From Deltaproteobacteria bacterium (GTDB lineage Bacteria; Desulfobacterota; Desulfobulbia; Desulfobulbales; SURF-16): a stretch of DNA of 64,000 bases. Positions 44,776-52,947 of this stretch are shown here, in pieces. The position numbers were made by a program, and so were the translations under genes. The stretch spans positions 1 to 64,000 of the forward strand of contig JACRCD010000006.1 of assembly GCA_016219175.1 (NCBI GenBank), written 5' to 3'. Within the stretch, counting starts at the first letter, position 1. Every line of letters starts with the position of its first letter. Under the pieces are notes generated by a model. That model did not search any database. It was not told the origin of the DNA and worked only from the letters and a program-made list of their open reading frames with translations.

Positions 44776-46122
44776 ATGACCACTCCTGAATACGCGCAGG
44801 AACTGCGCACCCTTCTTCTTACCGGCGAGAACGATATACGGCGCGATCTCTGCGTCGATCTTCCCGAAGCAACCCTTGCCGAGGTTCTTGACGGCCAATC
44901 TCCTCAGTCCGTATGGGGATTGTTGTCCCTTATGCGGCCGTGGAAAAGAGCGGCGGTTTTCGGCTATTTCAATCTTGATTTTCAGGTTTACCTTACAGAA
45001 AATATCAACAAGGACGAATTGGCCAATCTGCTCACCGAGATGTCGGCCGACGAGCGGGTTGACCTGTTCAAGCGGCTGCCGGAAGAGGCCCAGGAATCTG
45101 TTTTTCCCCTGCTGGCCAAGGCCGAACGGGAAGATATCCGCAAGCTCAGCTCCTACGGGGAAGACATGGCCGGCTCGGTCATGACCTCGGAGTATGTCAC
45201 TCTCACCCCGGATCTCACCGTCACCCAGTCCCTGGAGAAACTCCGCAGGCAATGGCCCGGCAAGGAAACCATCTATTACGCCTATGTCATTGACGCCAGC
45301 CGCCGCTTTCTCGGTTTTGTTTCCCTGCGCAAGCTGATCCTGTCCAAGCCCTCCGCCTATGTGGGGGATATCATGAAGGCCGAGGCCATTTATATCCGCG
45401 CCACCGATCCGCGGGAAAAGGCCGCGGAACTCATTGCCAAGTATGACCTCATTGCCCTGCCTGTTATCAATGGCGGTGATGCCCTGGTCGGCATCATCAC
45501 CCATGACGATGCCCTGGACGTGGTCACCGAGGAGGCGACCGAGGACATGCTGCGCATGGCCAGCACCGATTCCGAGGAATACGAGAACTCGTCGATCCTG
45601 CAGAGCAGCCGGCTGCGCAGCCCCTGGCTGACTTTAAATCTCGGCACCGCCATGCTCTCTTCGCTTACCGTCAGTTTTTTTCAGGAGACCATCTCCCAAT
45701 ACGTCATGCTTGCCGCCCTGATGCCGATTATCGCGGGCCTTGGCGGCAACGCCGGGACCCAGACCCTGGCGGTGACGGTGCGCGGCATCGCCTTGGGCAA
45801 GGTGCCCCTTGGCCGCGGCAGCAGGGTGGTCATGAAGGAGGCAGCAGTCGGCCTGCTCAATGGCGCCCTGATCGGTCTGCTGGTTGCGGCCATCGCCCTG
45901 TTCGGTTTTCACAAGCCGTGGCTGGGCTTGATCATGCTGCTGGCCATGATGAGCAATCTTTTAATCGCCGGTCTCATCGGTTCCGCCATTCCGCTGGCCC
46001 TCAAAAGCTTGAAGCTCGATCCCGCTCTCGGTTCCAGCATCTTTATCACCGCCGCCACCGACATCAGCGGTTTTTTTGTATTTCTGGGGCTGGCAACGCT
46101 GATGATGCCGCTGTTGCAATAG
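44776..46122 (+). CDS. mgtE: MgtE-type magnesium transporter
   Basis: The 448-residue product has the full MgtE layout. The N-terminal superhelical domain includes LANLLTEMSADERVDLFKRL. Two CBS domains span about residues 135-255 (AGSVMTSEYVTLTPDLTV and DIMKAEAIYIRATDPREKA). A C-terminal membrane domain of five helices contains the signature MPIIAGLGGNAGTQTLAVTV. The cytoplasmic domains sense Mg2+ and close the pore. GGAGGTGAACA precedes the ATG. Confidence 0.95.
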   Translation: MTTPEYAQELRTLLLTGENDIRRDLCVDLPEATLAEVLDGQSPQSVWGLLSLMRPWKRAAVFGYFNLDFQVYLTENINKDELANLLTEMSADERVDLFKRLPEEAQESVFPLLAKAEREDIRKLSSYGEDMAGSVMTSEYVTLTPDLTVTQSLEKLRRQWPGKETIYYAYVIDASRRFLGFVSLRKLILSKPSAYVGDIMKAEAIYIRATDPREKAAELIAKYDLIALPVINGGDALVGIITHDDALDVVTEEATEDMLRMASTDSEEYENSSILQSSRLRSPWLTLNLGTAMLSSLTVSFFQETISQYVMLAALMPIIAGLGGNAGTQTLAVTVRGIALGKVPLGRGSRVVMKEAAVGLLNGALIGLLVAAIALFGFHKPWLGLIMLLAMMSNLLIAGLIGSAIPLALKSLKLDPALGSSIFITAATDISGFFVFLGLATLMMPLLQ

Positions 46123-46194
46123 AGCAAGGCACAAGGCGGAAGGCAGAGGGTTGAGGGGGAAGGAAAGGTTTGTGATGGAGACTTACGGCATACT

Positions 46195-47547
46195 ATGAAG
46201 AAACATTTTTCCTTTCCGGTGATATGGCTGCCGATCATCTTTTTCGGGCTGGTGGTGCTGTGCGGGGGCGTCGCTCTCCATCAGCCGCAGTGCTGGCGGC
46301 CCGGGGTGCGGGTGACCTTTATCGACGCCCTTTTCACCTCCACCTCCGCCACCTGCGTCACCGGTCTTGCCGTCATCGATACCGGGACCAGTTTCAACCG
46401 GCTGGGACAGACCGTCATCATGATTTTAATCCAGCTTGGCGGCCTCGGCATCCTGACCTTCAGCGCCCTGGCCTTCTATCTGTGGCGGCGCAAGGTCTCG
46501 CTGACCGACAGGGTGGTTGTCGGCCAGGGTCTGCTGCACGACAAGGGCTTTCATCTGGGCCGTTTTCTTGTGCAGATTGTCCTGTGGACCTTCTCCATTG
46601 AAATTATCGGGGCCTTGCTGCTCTATGCCCGGAGTCCGGTTTCCTTTCATCCTTTCTCCGCTCTTTTTCATTCTGTGTCCGCCTTCTGCAATGCCGGCTT
46701 CGGCCTGTACAACGATAGTATGATGGCCTGGCGCGGGGATTTTCTTGTCAATATCGTTATCATGACGCTGATCATCCTGGGCGGCATCGGTTTTTCCGTG
46801 CTGGTGGAGATGGGCAACTGGTCCTGGTCCCGCCTGCGCAAGAGGATGACCAGGCCGCTCAGCTGGTATTGCCTGGTGGTCGTCCGCACCTCGTTTACGC
46901 TCATCTGTTTCGGGGCAATCAGCATCTATCTTGCCGAGTATGCCGGTAATCTCCGGATGCCCGTGGTTGAGGCGGTGCTTTCCTCCGTTTTCCAGTCGGT
47001 CACCTGCCGCACCGCCGGATTTAATACCCTGGATATCGGCGGCATGACTAATGTCTCGCTGCTCATCATGCTGATCCTCATGTTCATCGGCGGCGCCCCC
47101 GGTTCCTGCGCGGGAGGGATCAAGGTCACCACCTTCCGGGTGCTGCTCGCCTTTTCCAAGTCGCAGATTCTCAGGAGGAATCAGGTTGTGGTCGGACGCT
47201 TCGGCATTGACGGGGTGACCATGAACAAGGCCTTCACCCTGCTGATTTTTGCCGTGGCCATTGTCTTCTGCTCCTCGGTTCTGCTGAATATCACGGAAAG
47301 AGGGTCTCTTCCGGATCCGGCTGTCAGGGGATTGTTTCTCGATACGCTTTTTGAGGCGGTTTCCGCTTTCGGCACCGTGGGGCTGAGCACCGGCCTGACC
47401 CCCAAGCTTTCCATTCCCGGAAAATGTATTATTATTTCCTTGATGTTTATCGGGAGACTGGGGCCGATCCTCTTTCTGGACGCCCTGCATATTTTATACA
47501 GGGAGCGCAACTACACCCATCCCGAGGAAAGCATGCTGATCGGCTGA
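46195..47547 (+). CDS. KtrB/TrkH-type potassium transporter subunit
   Basis: The 450-residue product has the four repeated pore motifs of the SKT superfamily with their conserved glycines: TCVTGLAV, FCNAGFGLY, TCRTAGFN and FGTVGLST. Length and the partner gene fit KtrB. It should import K+, often with Na+, across the inner membrane, controlled by the RCK protein encoded 75 bases downstream. It follows mgtE in the same direction, giving a cation-uptake cluster. Confidence 0.9.
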   Translation: MKKHFSFPVIWLPIIFFGLVVLCGGVALHQPQCWRPGVRVTFIDALFTSTSATCVTGLAVIDTGTSFNRLGQTVIMILIQLGGLGILTFSALAFYLWRRKVSLTDRVVVGQGLLHDKGFHLGRFLVQIVLWTFSIEIIGALLLYARSPVSFHPFSALFHSVSAFCNAGFGLYNDSMMAWRGDFLVNIVIMTLIILGGIGFSVLVEMGNWSWSRLRKRMTRPLSWYCLVVVRTSFTLICFGAISIYLAEYAGNLRMPVVEAVLSSVFQSVTCRTAGFNTLDIGGMTNVSLLIMLILMFIGGAPGSCAGGIKVTTFRVLLAFSKSQILRRNQVVVGRFGIDGVTMNKAFTLLIFAVAIVFCSSVLLNITERGSLPDPAVRGLFLDTLFEAVSAFGTVGLSTGLTPKLSIPGKCIIISLMFIGRLGPILFLDALHILYRERNYTHPEESMLIG

Positions 47548-47564
47548 TGTTGTTATGGGGCAAA

Positions 47565-47604
47565 GCGTTCAAGCGTTCAAACGTTTGATCGTTGAAACAT
47601 TCAC
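47565..47604. repeat. 8-bp tandem array (5 units)
   Basis: In steps of eight: gcgttcaa, gcgttcaa, acgtttga, tcgttgaa, acattcac. It fills the spacer between the ktrB-like and ktrA-like genes. Confidence 0.75.
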
Positions 47605-47622
47605 TTTCGTGAGAAAAGAGCA

Positions 47623-48282
47623 ATGAAACAGCAGGTATCCGAGATAGGTATCATTGGACTTGGCAAGTTCGGCTTTCAGTTTGGCCAGACACTTGTCGAA
47701 CTGGGCAAAAAGGTGATCGGCGTTGACTCCAATCCGGAAAACGTCAAGAGGGCGCAGCATGTCATCCCCTTCGTCTATCAGGCGGATGCTATCGACAAAG
47801 AGACCTTGCAGCAGCTTGGTTTCGGCGACCTGAGCCATGTGTTGGTCAGTGTGGGCGATTCCGTTTCCGCCAGCTCGATGATCTCCATGTATCTCAAGGA
47901 GCTCGGGGTGCCCCAGGTCTGGGTGAAGGCGACCAACCTCGATCATCAGAAACTGCTGTTAAAAATCGGGGTGAACGAGGTGTTTATTCCCGAGCATCTG
48001 GCGGCGCGCCAGCTTGCCAACCGCGTGGCCATGCCTGGATTCATCAGTGAACTGCCCTTTGCCCAGGACATGTCCATCAAGGAGCTGGTGGTAAAAGGCT
48101 GGTCCGGCCAAACGCTGCGCCATATCGATCTCACCAACCGTTTTAACGTGCAGGTGATTTCCTTAAAAAAAGTCGGGGACCGGAAATTTTCCTTTATCCC
48201 TAAAGCCGATCTGCTGCTTCAAGAAGGGGACACCCTGATGGTCATCGGCTATAACGTTGCCCTGGCAAAACTTGAGCCTTAA
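47623..48282 (+). CDS. KtrA/TrkA-type regulatory subunit of potassium uptake
   Basis: The 219-residue product has an RCK N domain with nucleotide-binding EIGIIGLGKFGFQFGQTLVE and the acidic strand end VIGVDSNPENVK. An RCK C domain follows (about 135-219). One RCK unit, rather than the two of TrkA, points to the Ktr type. It forms an octameric ring that gates the membrane subunit in response to ATP/ADP and possibly c-di-AMP. Confidence 0.9.
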   Translation: MKQQVSEIGIIGLGKFGFQFGQTLVELGKKVIGVDSNPENVKRAQHVIPFVYQADAIDKETLQQLGFGDLSHVLVSVGDSVSASSMISMYLKELGVPQVWVKATNLDHQKLLLKIGVNEVFIPEHLAARQLANRVAMPGFISELPFAQDMSIKELVVKGWSGQTLRHIDLTNRFNVQVISLKKVGDRKFSFIPKADLLLQEGDTLMVIGYNVALAKLEP

Positions 48283-48302
48283 GGGGTTGAGAGTACATTT
48301 TT

Positions 48303-48911
48303 ATGACATTTTGCTGCCGCATTACCCTGTCTATCCTTTTCTTTCTTCTGCCTACCGCAACACAGGCGGCCTCGGCCGGTGATGAGCCCATCACCATCTC
48401 CATGCCTGCTGAAATTATCCGCCAGACCATCCGTGATGCCCTGCCCATACCCATTGATACCCAAGGCAAGTCCGTGGAAGGCAGTATTGTCGTCTCCTCG
48501 CTTAACAAACTGCAATTCAAGGACAAATCCATCGTGCTGCAGGGGGTTGTCTCGGGGCGGGATCTGGCCATGAGCACAAACCTGGGCGGCCAGAATATCA
48601 GGATGAAGCTTGGCAACGTGGAATTGCCGGTGTCCTGCGAACTTTTCCTGCGGTTCGATAAGAAGAAGAAAATTCTTTTTGTTACACCCCATTTTTCCAA
48701 GCCGGAAAAAAAACCGGGCAATGAGACGGCCGAGGCCTTGTTTCCGTTGCTGACAGCCTTGGGCGGCAGGGAATTTCCTGTTGATTTTGAGACCATGGCC
48801 CCTTTTTCCGCCAATGTGGGTACGCGGGAGATTGCCTTCCGGCTGGAACCGGTGGACATCCAGACAGGAAAGGACATGTTGGTCATCAAGATGCGGCCCA
48901 AGGTGCTATGA
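48303..48911 (+). CDS. Exported protein of unknown function
   Basis: The 202-residue product begins with a signal peptide (CRITLSILFFLLPTATQAA). A mature part of alternating hydrophobic strands follows, with no cysteine, including SIVVSSLNKLQFKDKSIVLQ and VELPVSCELFLRFDKKKK. The strand pattern loosely recalls lipid-binding or LEA-like beta domains, but no family was recognised. It overlaps the glycoside hydrolase gene by four bases (ATGA), so the two are coupled. Confidence 0.7.
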   Translation: MTFCCRITLSILFFLLPTATQAASAGDEPITISMPAEIIRQTIRDALPIPIDTQGKSVEGSIVVSSLNKLQFKDKSIVLQGVVSGRDLAMSTNLGGQNIRMKLGNVELPVSCELFLRFDKKKKILFVTPHFSKPEKKPGNETAEALFPLLTALGGREFPVDFETMAPFSANVGTREIAFRLEPVDIQTGKDMLVIKMRPKVL

Positions 48912-51319
48912 GAGGCGCGGAAGGATTTTTTGCCGGGAGCATCAGCCGCGTGCTTGCACCATTGCTGCTCCTCTTTTTTTTCTGTCCCGCTGTCAGTGAG
49001 GCGCGGCTGCTGGTTAAAAACGGCTATTTCTGGGATACGGATACTTCCTCTTTTTTCATCCCGCGCGGCTTTGCCTACCAGGTCTGGAACCCGCCGGTTT
49101 TTGCCAACCAGACCCTGGAAGAGCTTGACCGGGACCTGGTGGCCATGAAGCAGGCTGGCGCCAATTCCCTGCGGGTGGAGTTTGTCTGGGAGGGGATCGA
49201 GTCCAGGGAAGGGGTGTTTGACTGGTCGCGCACCGACTATCTGGTCAAACGCGCCGCGGAACTGGATCTGAAACTCTTCGTGCTTATCGGCTACCAGTAC
49301 CCGCCCGCCTGGTTTGCGGCAACCTATCCGGACGCCATGGCCCGCACCGCGAGCGGACCCGCCGCCATTGTCAACTACAATCAGCCCAAGGGCAGGGAGG
49401 CCTATGCCCGGTATCTGGGCGCCGTCTGCGGTCATTACCGGCAAAGTCCCGCCATAGCCGGCTGGATTCTGGGCAACGAATTCGCCTATTACGATCTCTG
49501 GGAGTTCTCCGAGCAGAAGAATTTTGCCGGCTTTGATTCCGGCTGGAGCCTGCCCGCTTACCGGAAATTTCTGGCTGACACCTATCATAACCGTATTTCC
49601 GAACTGAACGGGGCCTGGGGCGCCGCTTATGCTGATTTCTCCTCCGTGCCAATGGCTGCTTCCTACCCGCCGGACCGCAATGATCATCAGGGTATCCGGG
49701 GCTCCGGCTATCACGACCTCATCCAGTGGCGCAAGCAGTCCATCGCCGCTTTTATCGCCGCAGGGGCCAGGGCGGCCAAAGCCGCGTCCCCGGCTCAGCT
49801 GATCTCCTATGCCATGGTGGGCGGCATATTCAGCGGCCTGGACTCCAATTACACCGCCGAGGACGCAGCCGCCATTGCCGCCTCTTGCCGGGCCGCCGGA
49901 GCACCGCTTGATTTCATGTCGATCAACAACTACGCCTGGGCCCTGACCGGTCATGAGATGCGCTCCGTGGATTTCGGCATTGCCAAGTTCCGCGATACCC
50001 TGGACATGCCGGTGCTGATCAGCGAGACCGGCAACAGCAGCACCGAGACGAACTTCCCAGGCGCCGCACCCAGGCAGGGTGGAGCCCTGGTCGGCGGGGT
50101 CTGGGAGTCCCTGTTCTCCGGGGCGGCCGGGGTGCATGTCTTCCACTGGAATGACCGCAATGGATTTCTGGGCGGCGGTTACAGCCGCGAGGCCGGTTTC
50201 GGGGTAGTGGATCAGGAGCGGCACCCGAAACCCATGGTTTTTGACGCAGTCACCTCCATGTTCCGGCAGATGCGGGAGATCAAGGTGGAGGAGCTGCTGC
50301 CCGGTTCAATCAGACCCCGTGCCGACGTGCTTGTTTTGTGGCCCACGGACATCGATCTGGGCTGGAACCGGGCCAACGAGGAGCTGGCCTCTCTGTGGGG
50401 AGCCCTGCGGCGGCTTGGCTTTGCGCCGCGCCTGATAAACGGCGAAACATTCAACCGTTTCCTTGACCAGGGCTTTCCGGCCGAGGCCAAAGTTCTGCTG
50501 CTGCCGCGGAATTTTCAGATGCAGCCCAAGCATCTGGCCGGGTTGCGAACCGCACTGAAAAAGGGGGTGCACCTCCATGCCAACGGCGATCCGCCCGGCC
50601 AGTTCGACGCCCGCCACCGCGCCAATCCCGGCTGGCTGAAAACCATGGCCGAGGTCTTCGGTATCGACGCCGCTGCCGCGTCCATAGCCTGGGAGGCAGG
50701 CGCGGCACCGAGCGGCCCCTGGCCCGCCGGGTTCCAGTCCCTGACCCTCAGTCCCGCGCCTGAAGCCACGTTGGCGCTGCCGCCCGCCGCCTTGTCAAGC
50801 TTTGCCTCCTGGAAGATCATGCGCGGCATCAAGGGTGTGCCGCCGGGCATAGTCCAGGCAAGTCACGGCAGCGGACCCGGCGGGCAAAACGTGCCAGGCC
50901 TTATCACCACCACCCATCGCCGGGCCAAAACAGCCCTCACCACCTTTGCCCTGGGCGATATCATCCCGCCCCAGGGCCTTGCTTCTCCCGCCCCGCCAAC
51001 CCTGCCCTGGGATGTGCGCACGGCCTGGCTGAAAACCATCTACCGTGATTTCTTCGGACTGCGCCCGGCGGTTTCGCTCTCTGGCCCTGGCGCGGATTAC
51101 GTGCTGGCTGATGTGCGGCAGCTGGCGAACGGGGTTTTGCTAGGCCTGCTCAACGAACATGACCGGCCGGCCGAAGTTGCTCTGAACGCCGCTTTTCTTT
51201 CCGGGAAAACCACGGTCAAGGATCTGCTGACGGGGGCATCTCTGGTAATTTCCGGCGCCGGTATCAACAACCTTGTTCTGGGGCCGGATGAGTACCGGCT
51301 GTTTTTTATCGGGGAGTGA
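48908..51319 (+). CDS. Secreted glycoside hydrolase, GH42/beta-galactosidase-like
   Basis: The 803-residue product has a signal peptide (LLLLFFFCPAVSEA) and an (alpha/beta)8 barrel of clan A type. ELDRDLVAMKQAGANSLRVE starts the barrel. GWILGNEFAYYDLW supplies the asparagine-glutamate acid/base pair, and MPVLISETGNSS the likely nucleophile glutamate. A glutaminase-like middle domain around residues 470-570 is typical of GH42. The substrate cannot be named; export suggests periplasmic or extracellular glycan processing. It is coupled to the upstream unknown exported protein. Confidence 0.75.
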   Translation: MRGAEGFFAGSISRVLAPLLLLFFFCPAVSEARLLVKNGYFWDTDTSSFFIPRGFAYQVWNPPVFANQTLEELDRDLVAMKQAGANSLRVEFVWEGIESREGVFDWSRTDYLVKRAAELDLKLFVLIGYQYPPAWFAATYPDAMARTASGPAAIVNYNQPKGREAYARYLGAVCGHYRQSPAIAGWILGNEFAYYDLWEFSEQKNFAGFDSGWSLPAYRKFLADTYHNRISELNGAWGAAYADFSSVPMAASYPPDRNDHQGIRGSGYHDLIQWRKQSIAAFIAAGARAAKAASPAQLISYAMVGGIFSGLDSNYTAEDAAAIAASCRAAGAPLDFMSINNYAWALTGHEMRSVDFGIAKFRDTLDMPVLISETGNSSTETNFPGAAPRQGGALVGGVWESLFSGAAGVHVFHWNDRNGFLGGGYSREAGFGVVDQERHPKPMVFDAVTSMFRQMREIKVEELLPGSIRPRADVLVLWPTDIDLGWNRANEELASLWGALRRLGFAPRLINGETFNRFLDQGFPAEAKVLLLPRNFQMQPKHLAGLRTALKKGVHLHANGDPPGQFDARHRANPGWLKTMAEVFGIDAAAASIAWEAGAAPSGPWPAGFQSLTLSPAPEATLALPPAALSSFASWKIMRGIKGVPPGIVQASHGSGPGGQNVPGLITTTHRRAKTALTTFALGDIIPPQGLASPAPPTLPWDVRTAWLKTIYRDFFGLRPAVSLSGPGADYVLADVRQLANGVLLGLLNEHDRPAEVALNAAFLSGKTTVKDLLTGASLVISGAGINNLVLGPDEYRLFFIGE

Positions 51320-51372
51320 GAACAGGAAGTCGCTTTGGAGGGACAAGAGAAAATTGGTTTTCCAGGCGGCGC

Positions 51373-51406
51373 AAAAAAAAAGGCAGGGCCGAAGCGACCC
51401 TGCCTT
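51373..51406 (-). terminator. Terminator of the PEP-CTERM gene
   Basis: On the minus strand AAGGCAGGGTCG-CTTC-GGCCCTGCCTT is followed by a run of T, a strong stem and U-tract. It lies 30 bases beyond the stop of the minus-strand gene; the preceding A-run on that strand is short. Confidence 0.85.
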
Positions 51407-51437
51407 GGTGCGTGATTTCTTGCTTGGGGGGGCTGGT

Positions 51438-52382
51438 TTATTTCTCTTTTTTCCGCAGCCGGACGCCGGCCAGTCCGGCCAGTCCGGAGCCCAGCAGCAG
51501 CATGGTGGCCGGTTCGGGGACCGGGGCCGCCTCGCCAGCCGTGTAGGGATTGAAAGGGTAATAATTCTGCTGCACCGGCCCGTTCCAGGATTGGGCGATC
51601 AGGGTGCCGTTGATATTGCCGTTATAGGCATTGATATTGGCCAGGGGCGCCAGGATGCTGCCTGCCACTCCGACCCCGGACAGGTTCACGGTGGTCGCCT
51701 GGTAAAAATTGAAGAGCACGTTGTCCGGGCAGTCCGCCAGGGCGCCGAAACCCATATCGGTTAATCCGGAGAAGTCCTCCGAAATATTGATGAGAACGGT
51801 CGCGTCGTCAGGGATATTGGCGATGACCAGCGAAGATGCGGCAAACAGGTTCGAGCCGTCCAGGTTAAAGATCTGCAGATTGCTCGTGCCGTCACCGGTC
51901 AGGCGATAGCCGTTGTAAATAAACTGGCTGGCGCCGTTTGGTGTCTCCTGGGACAGGGAGGCGGAAAGGCTCTTGAGATAGACTTCCTCCGCGCTAAAAT
52001 CCAGGGGCAGGGTGGCGCCTGCATAAACCTGGCCCCCGACCGTGTAATTGGACATATAGGCATTGCCGCCCACCCGGGCATTGCCATGATTGATCGCGCC
52101 TCTGTTGAAATAGAGGTCATGGCCGACCACCAGCACATCACCCGCGGTCCGCGGATCAAGTTTCAGGCCGACGCTGTAATTGTTCATGTGAGCGTTGCCC
52201 CCCACCGCCAGTCTGCCTTCGACATCCGAATTGTCGGAATAATAGTTGCCGAAAATAAAGGTATTGAAGTCTCCGGCCGCACCCAGGGAAATGGAAGTAG
52301 CATGGGTGGTAAGGGGAGCGAGCAGCATTGCCGCCAGGACTCCGGTAAACAAGCAGCTTGATTTGGTGAACTTTCCTTTCAT
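51438..52382 (-). CDS. Choice-of-anchor A family protein with PEP-CTERM sorting signal
   Basis: I chose ATG 52382 (AAGGAGAGAA directly upstream), giving 314 residues. A signal peptide ends TTHATS, and a choice-of-anchor A domain follows: LGAAGDFNTFIFGNYYSDNS, VEGRLAVGGNAHMNNYSVG. The C-terminus is the tripartite PEP-CTERM signal: PVPEPATMLLLGSGLAGLAG then RLRKKEK. Such proteins are cut by an exosortase and tied to exopolysaccharide export; no exosortase is in the window. Expression is probably from the sigma-54 promoter at 52470-52486. Confidence 0.9.
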   Translation of the reverse strand: MKGKFTKSSCLFTGVLAAMLLAPLTTHATSISLGAAGDFNTFIFGNYYSDNSDVEGRLAVGGNAHMNNYSVGLKLDPRTAGDVLVVGHDLYFNRGAINHGNARVGGNAYMSNYTVGGQVYAGATLPLDFSAEEVYLKSLSASLSQETPNGASQFIYNGYRLTGDGTSNLQIFNLDGSNLFAASSLVIANIPDDATVLINISEDFSGLTDMGFGALADCPDNVLFNFYQATTVNLSGVGVAGSILAPLANINAYNGNINGTLIAQSWNGPVQQNYYPFNPYTAGEAAPVPEPATMLLLGSGLAGLAGVRLRKKEK

Positions 52383-52469
52383 TTCTCTCCTTATTCCCCG
52401 GACGGGGACATGTTGAATTGGACTGAACCCTTCCCTCAAACTATCTGCCGAATTCGAGCCATATGATTT

Positions 52470-52486
52470 TGCAATATCCATACCAA
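52470..52486 (-). promoter_or_regulatory. Probable sigma-54 promoter of the PEP-CTERM gene
   Basis: On the minus strand the sequence reads TTGGTATGGATATTGCA. GG and GC are separated by exactly ten bases, the -24/-12 spacing that sigma-54 requires, and the flanking TGGyA and TTGCA match consensus. It would start transcription about 75 bases before the ATG. PEP-CTERM genes elsewhere are controlled by sigma-54 with PrsK/PrsR. Confidence 0.65.
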
Positions 52487-52947
52487 CTGTGTATTGATTT
52501 AAATTGGTGAAAAAATATATTTATTTTCAACTGGTTATGTTTGGCGGAGATATTTGGTGTTCCTCCAGAAAACAGTGATTCCGGAAAAGTGATTAGGTGT
52601 TTCCTGTAATCCGGAATTGATTTGTTGATTTTTCCTGAATTATGGAGTTTTGGTTCAGTCATATGATCCGGACATGCGGGGATCATGCAAAATGGCATCC
52701 TCAATTTCTCCTTAACTCGCGGGGGAATTTTTGGTAAATTATCCCAGAATGAAGCGAAATAAGACCATTGCTTGAGTGCCTAAAGTGTCAAAAAGGCCTG
52801 AGCTCCGTATGGTAAAAGGTTTTATCTGACCAGAAAATATCGCGACTTTAGGCGCTTTTTTTTGATCTTGCATTTTGGCGCCAACGTTTAATCCACCGAG
52901 ATCAGGCCATCTGAAGGCACTGTAGGCCGACAGCCGGGAGACCGTTG
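52487..52947. other. Spacer with repeat sequence between divergent genes
   Basis: About 460 bases, AT-rich on the left. It holds a repeat related to 27399-27449: aaaggttttatctga at 52815-52829 is the inverse of 27399-27413, and actttaggcgcttt lies near 52846. No gene is supported. The promoter of the primase-helicase gene and an upstream activator site for the sigma-54 promoter may lie here, but neither was recognised. Confidence 0.45.

Noticed and set aside
48242-50224. 660-codon minus-strand frame over the exported protein and glycosidase genes
   Set aside because: Spans two well-supported plus-strand genes with signal peptides and catalytic motifs; no recognisable domain.
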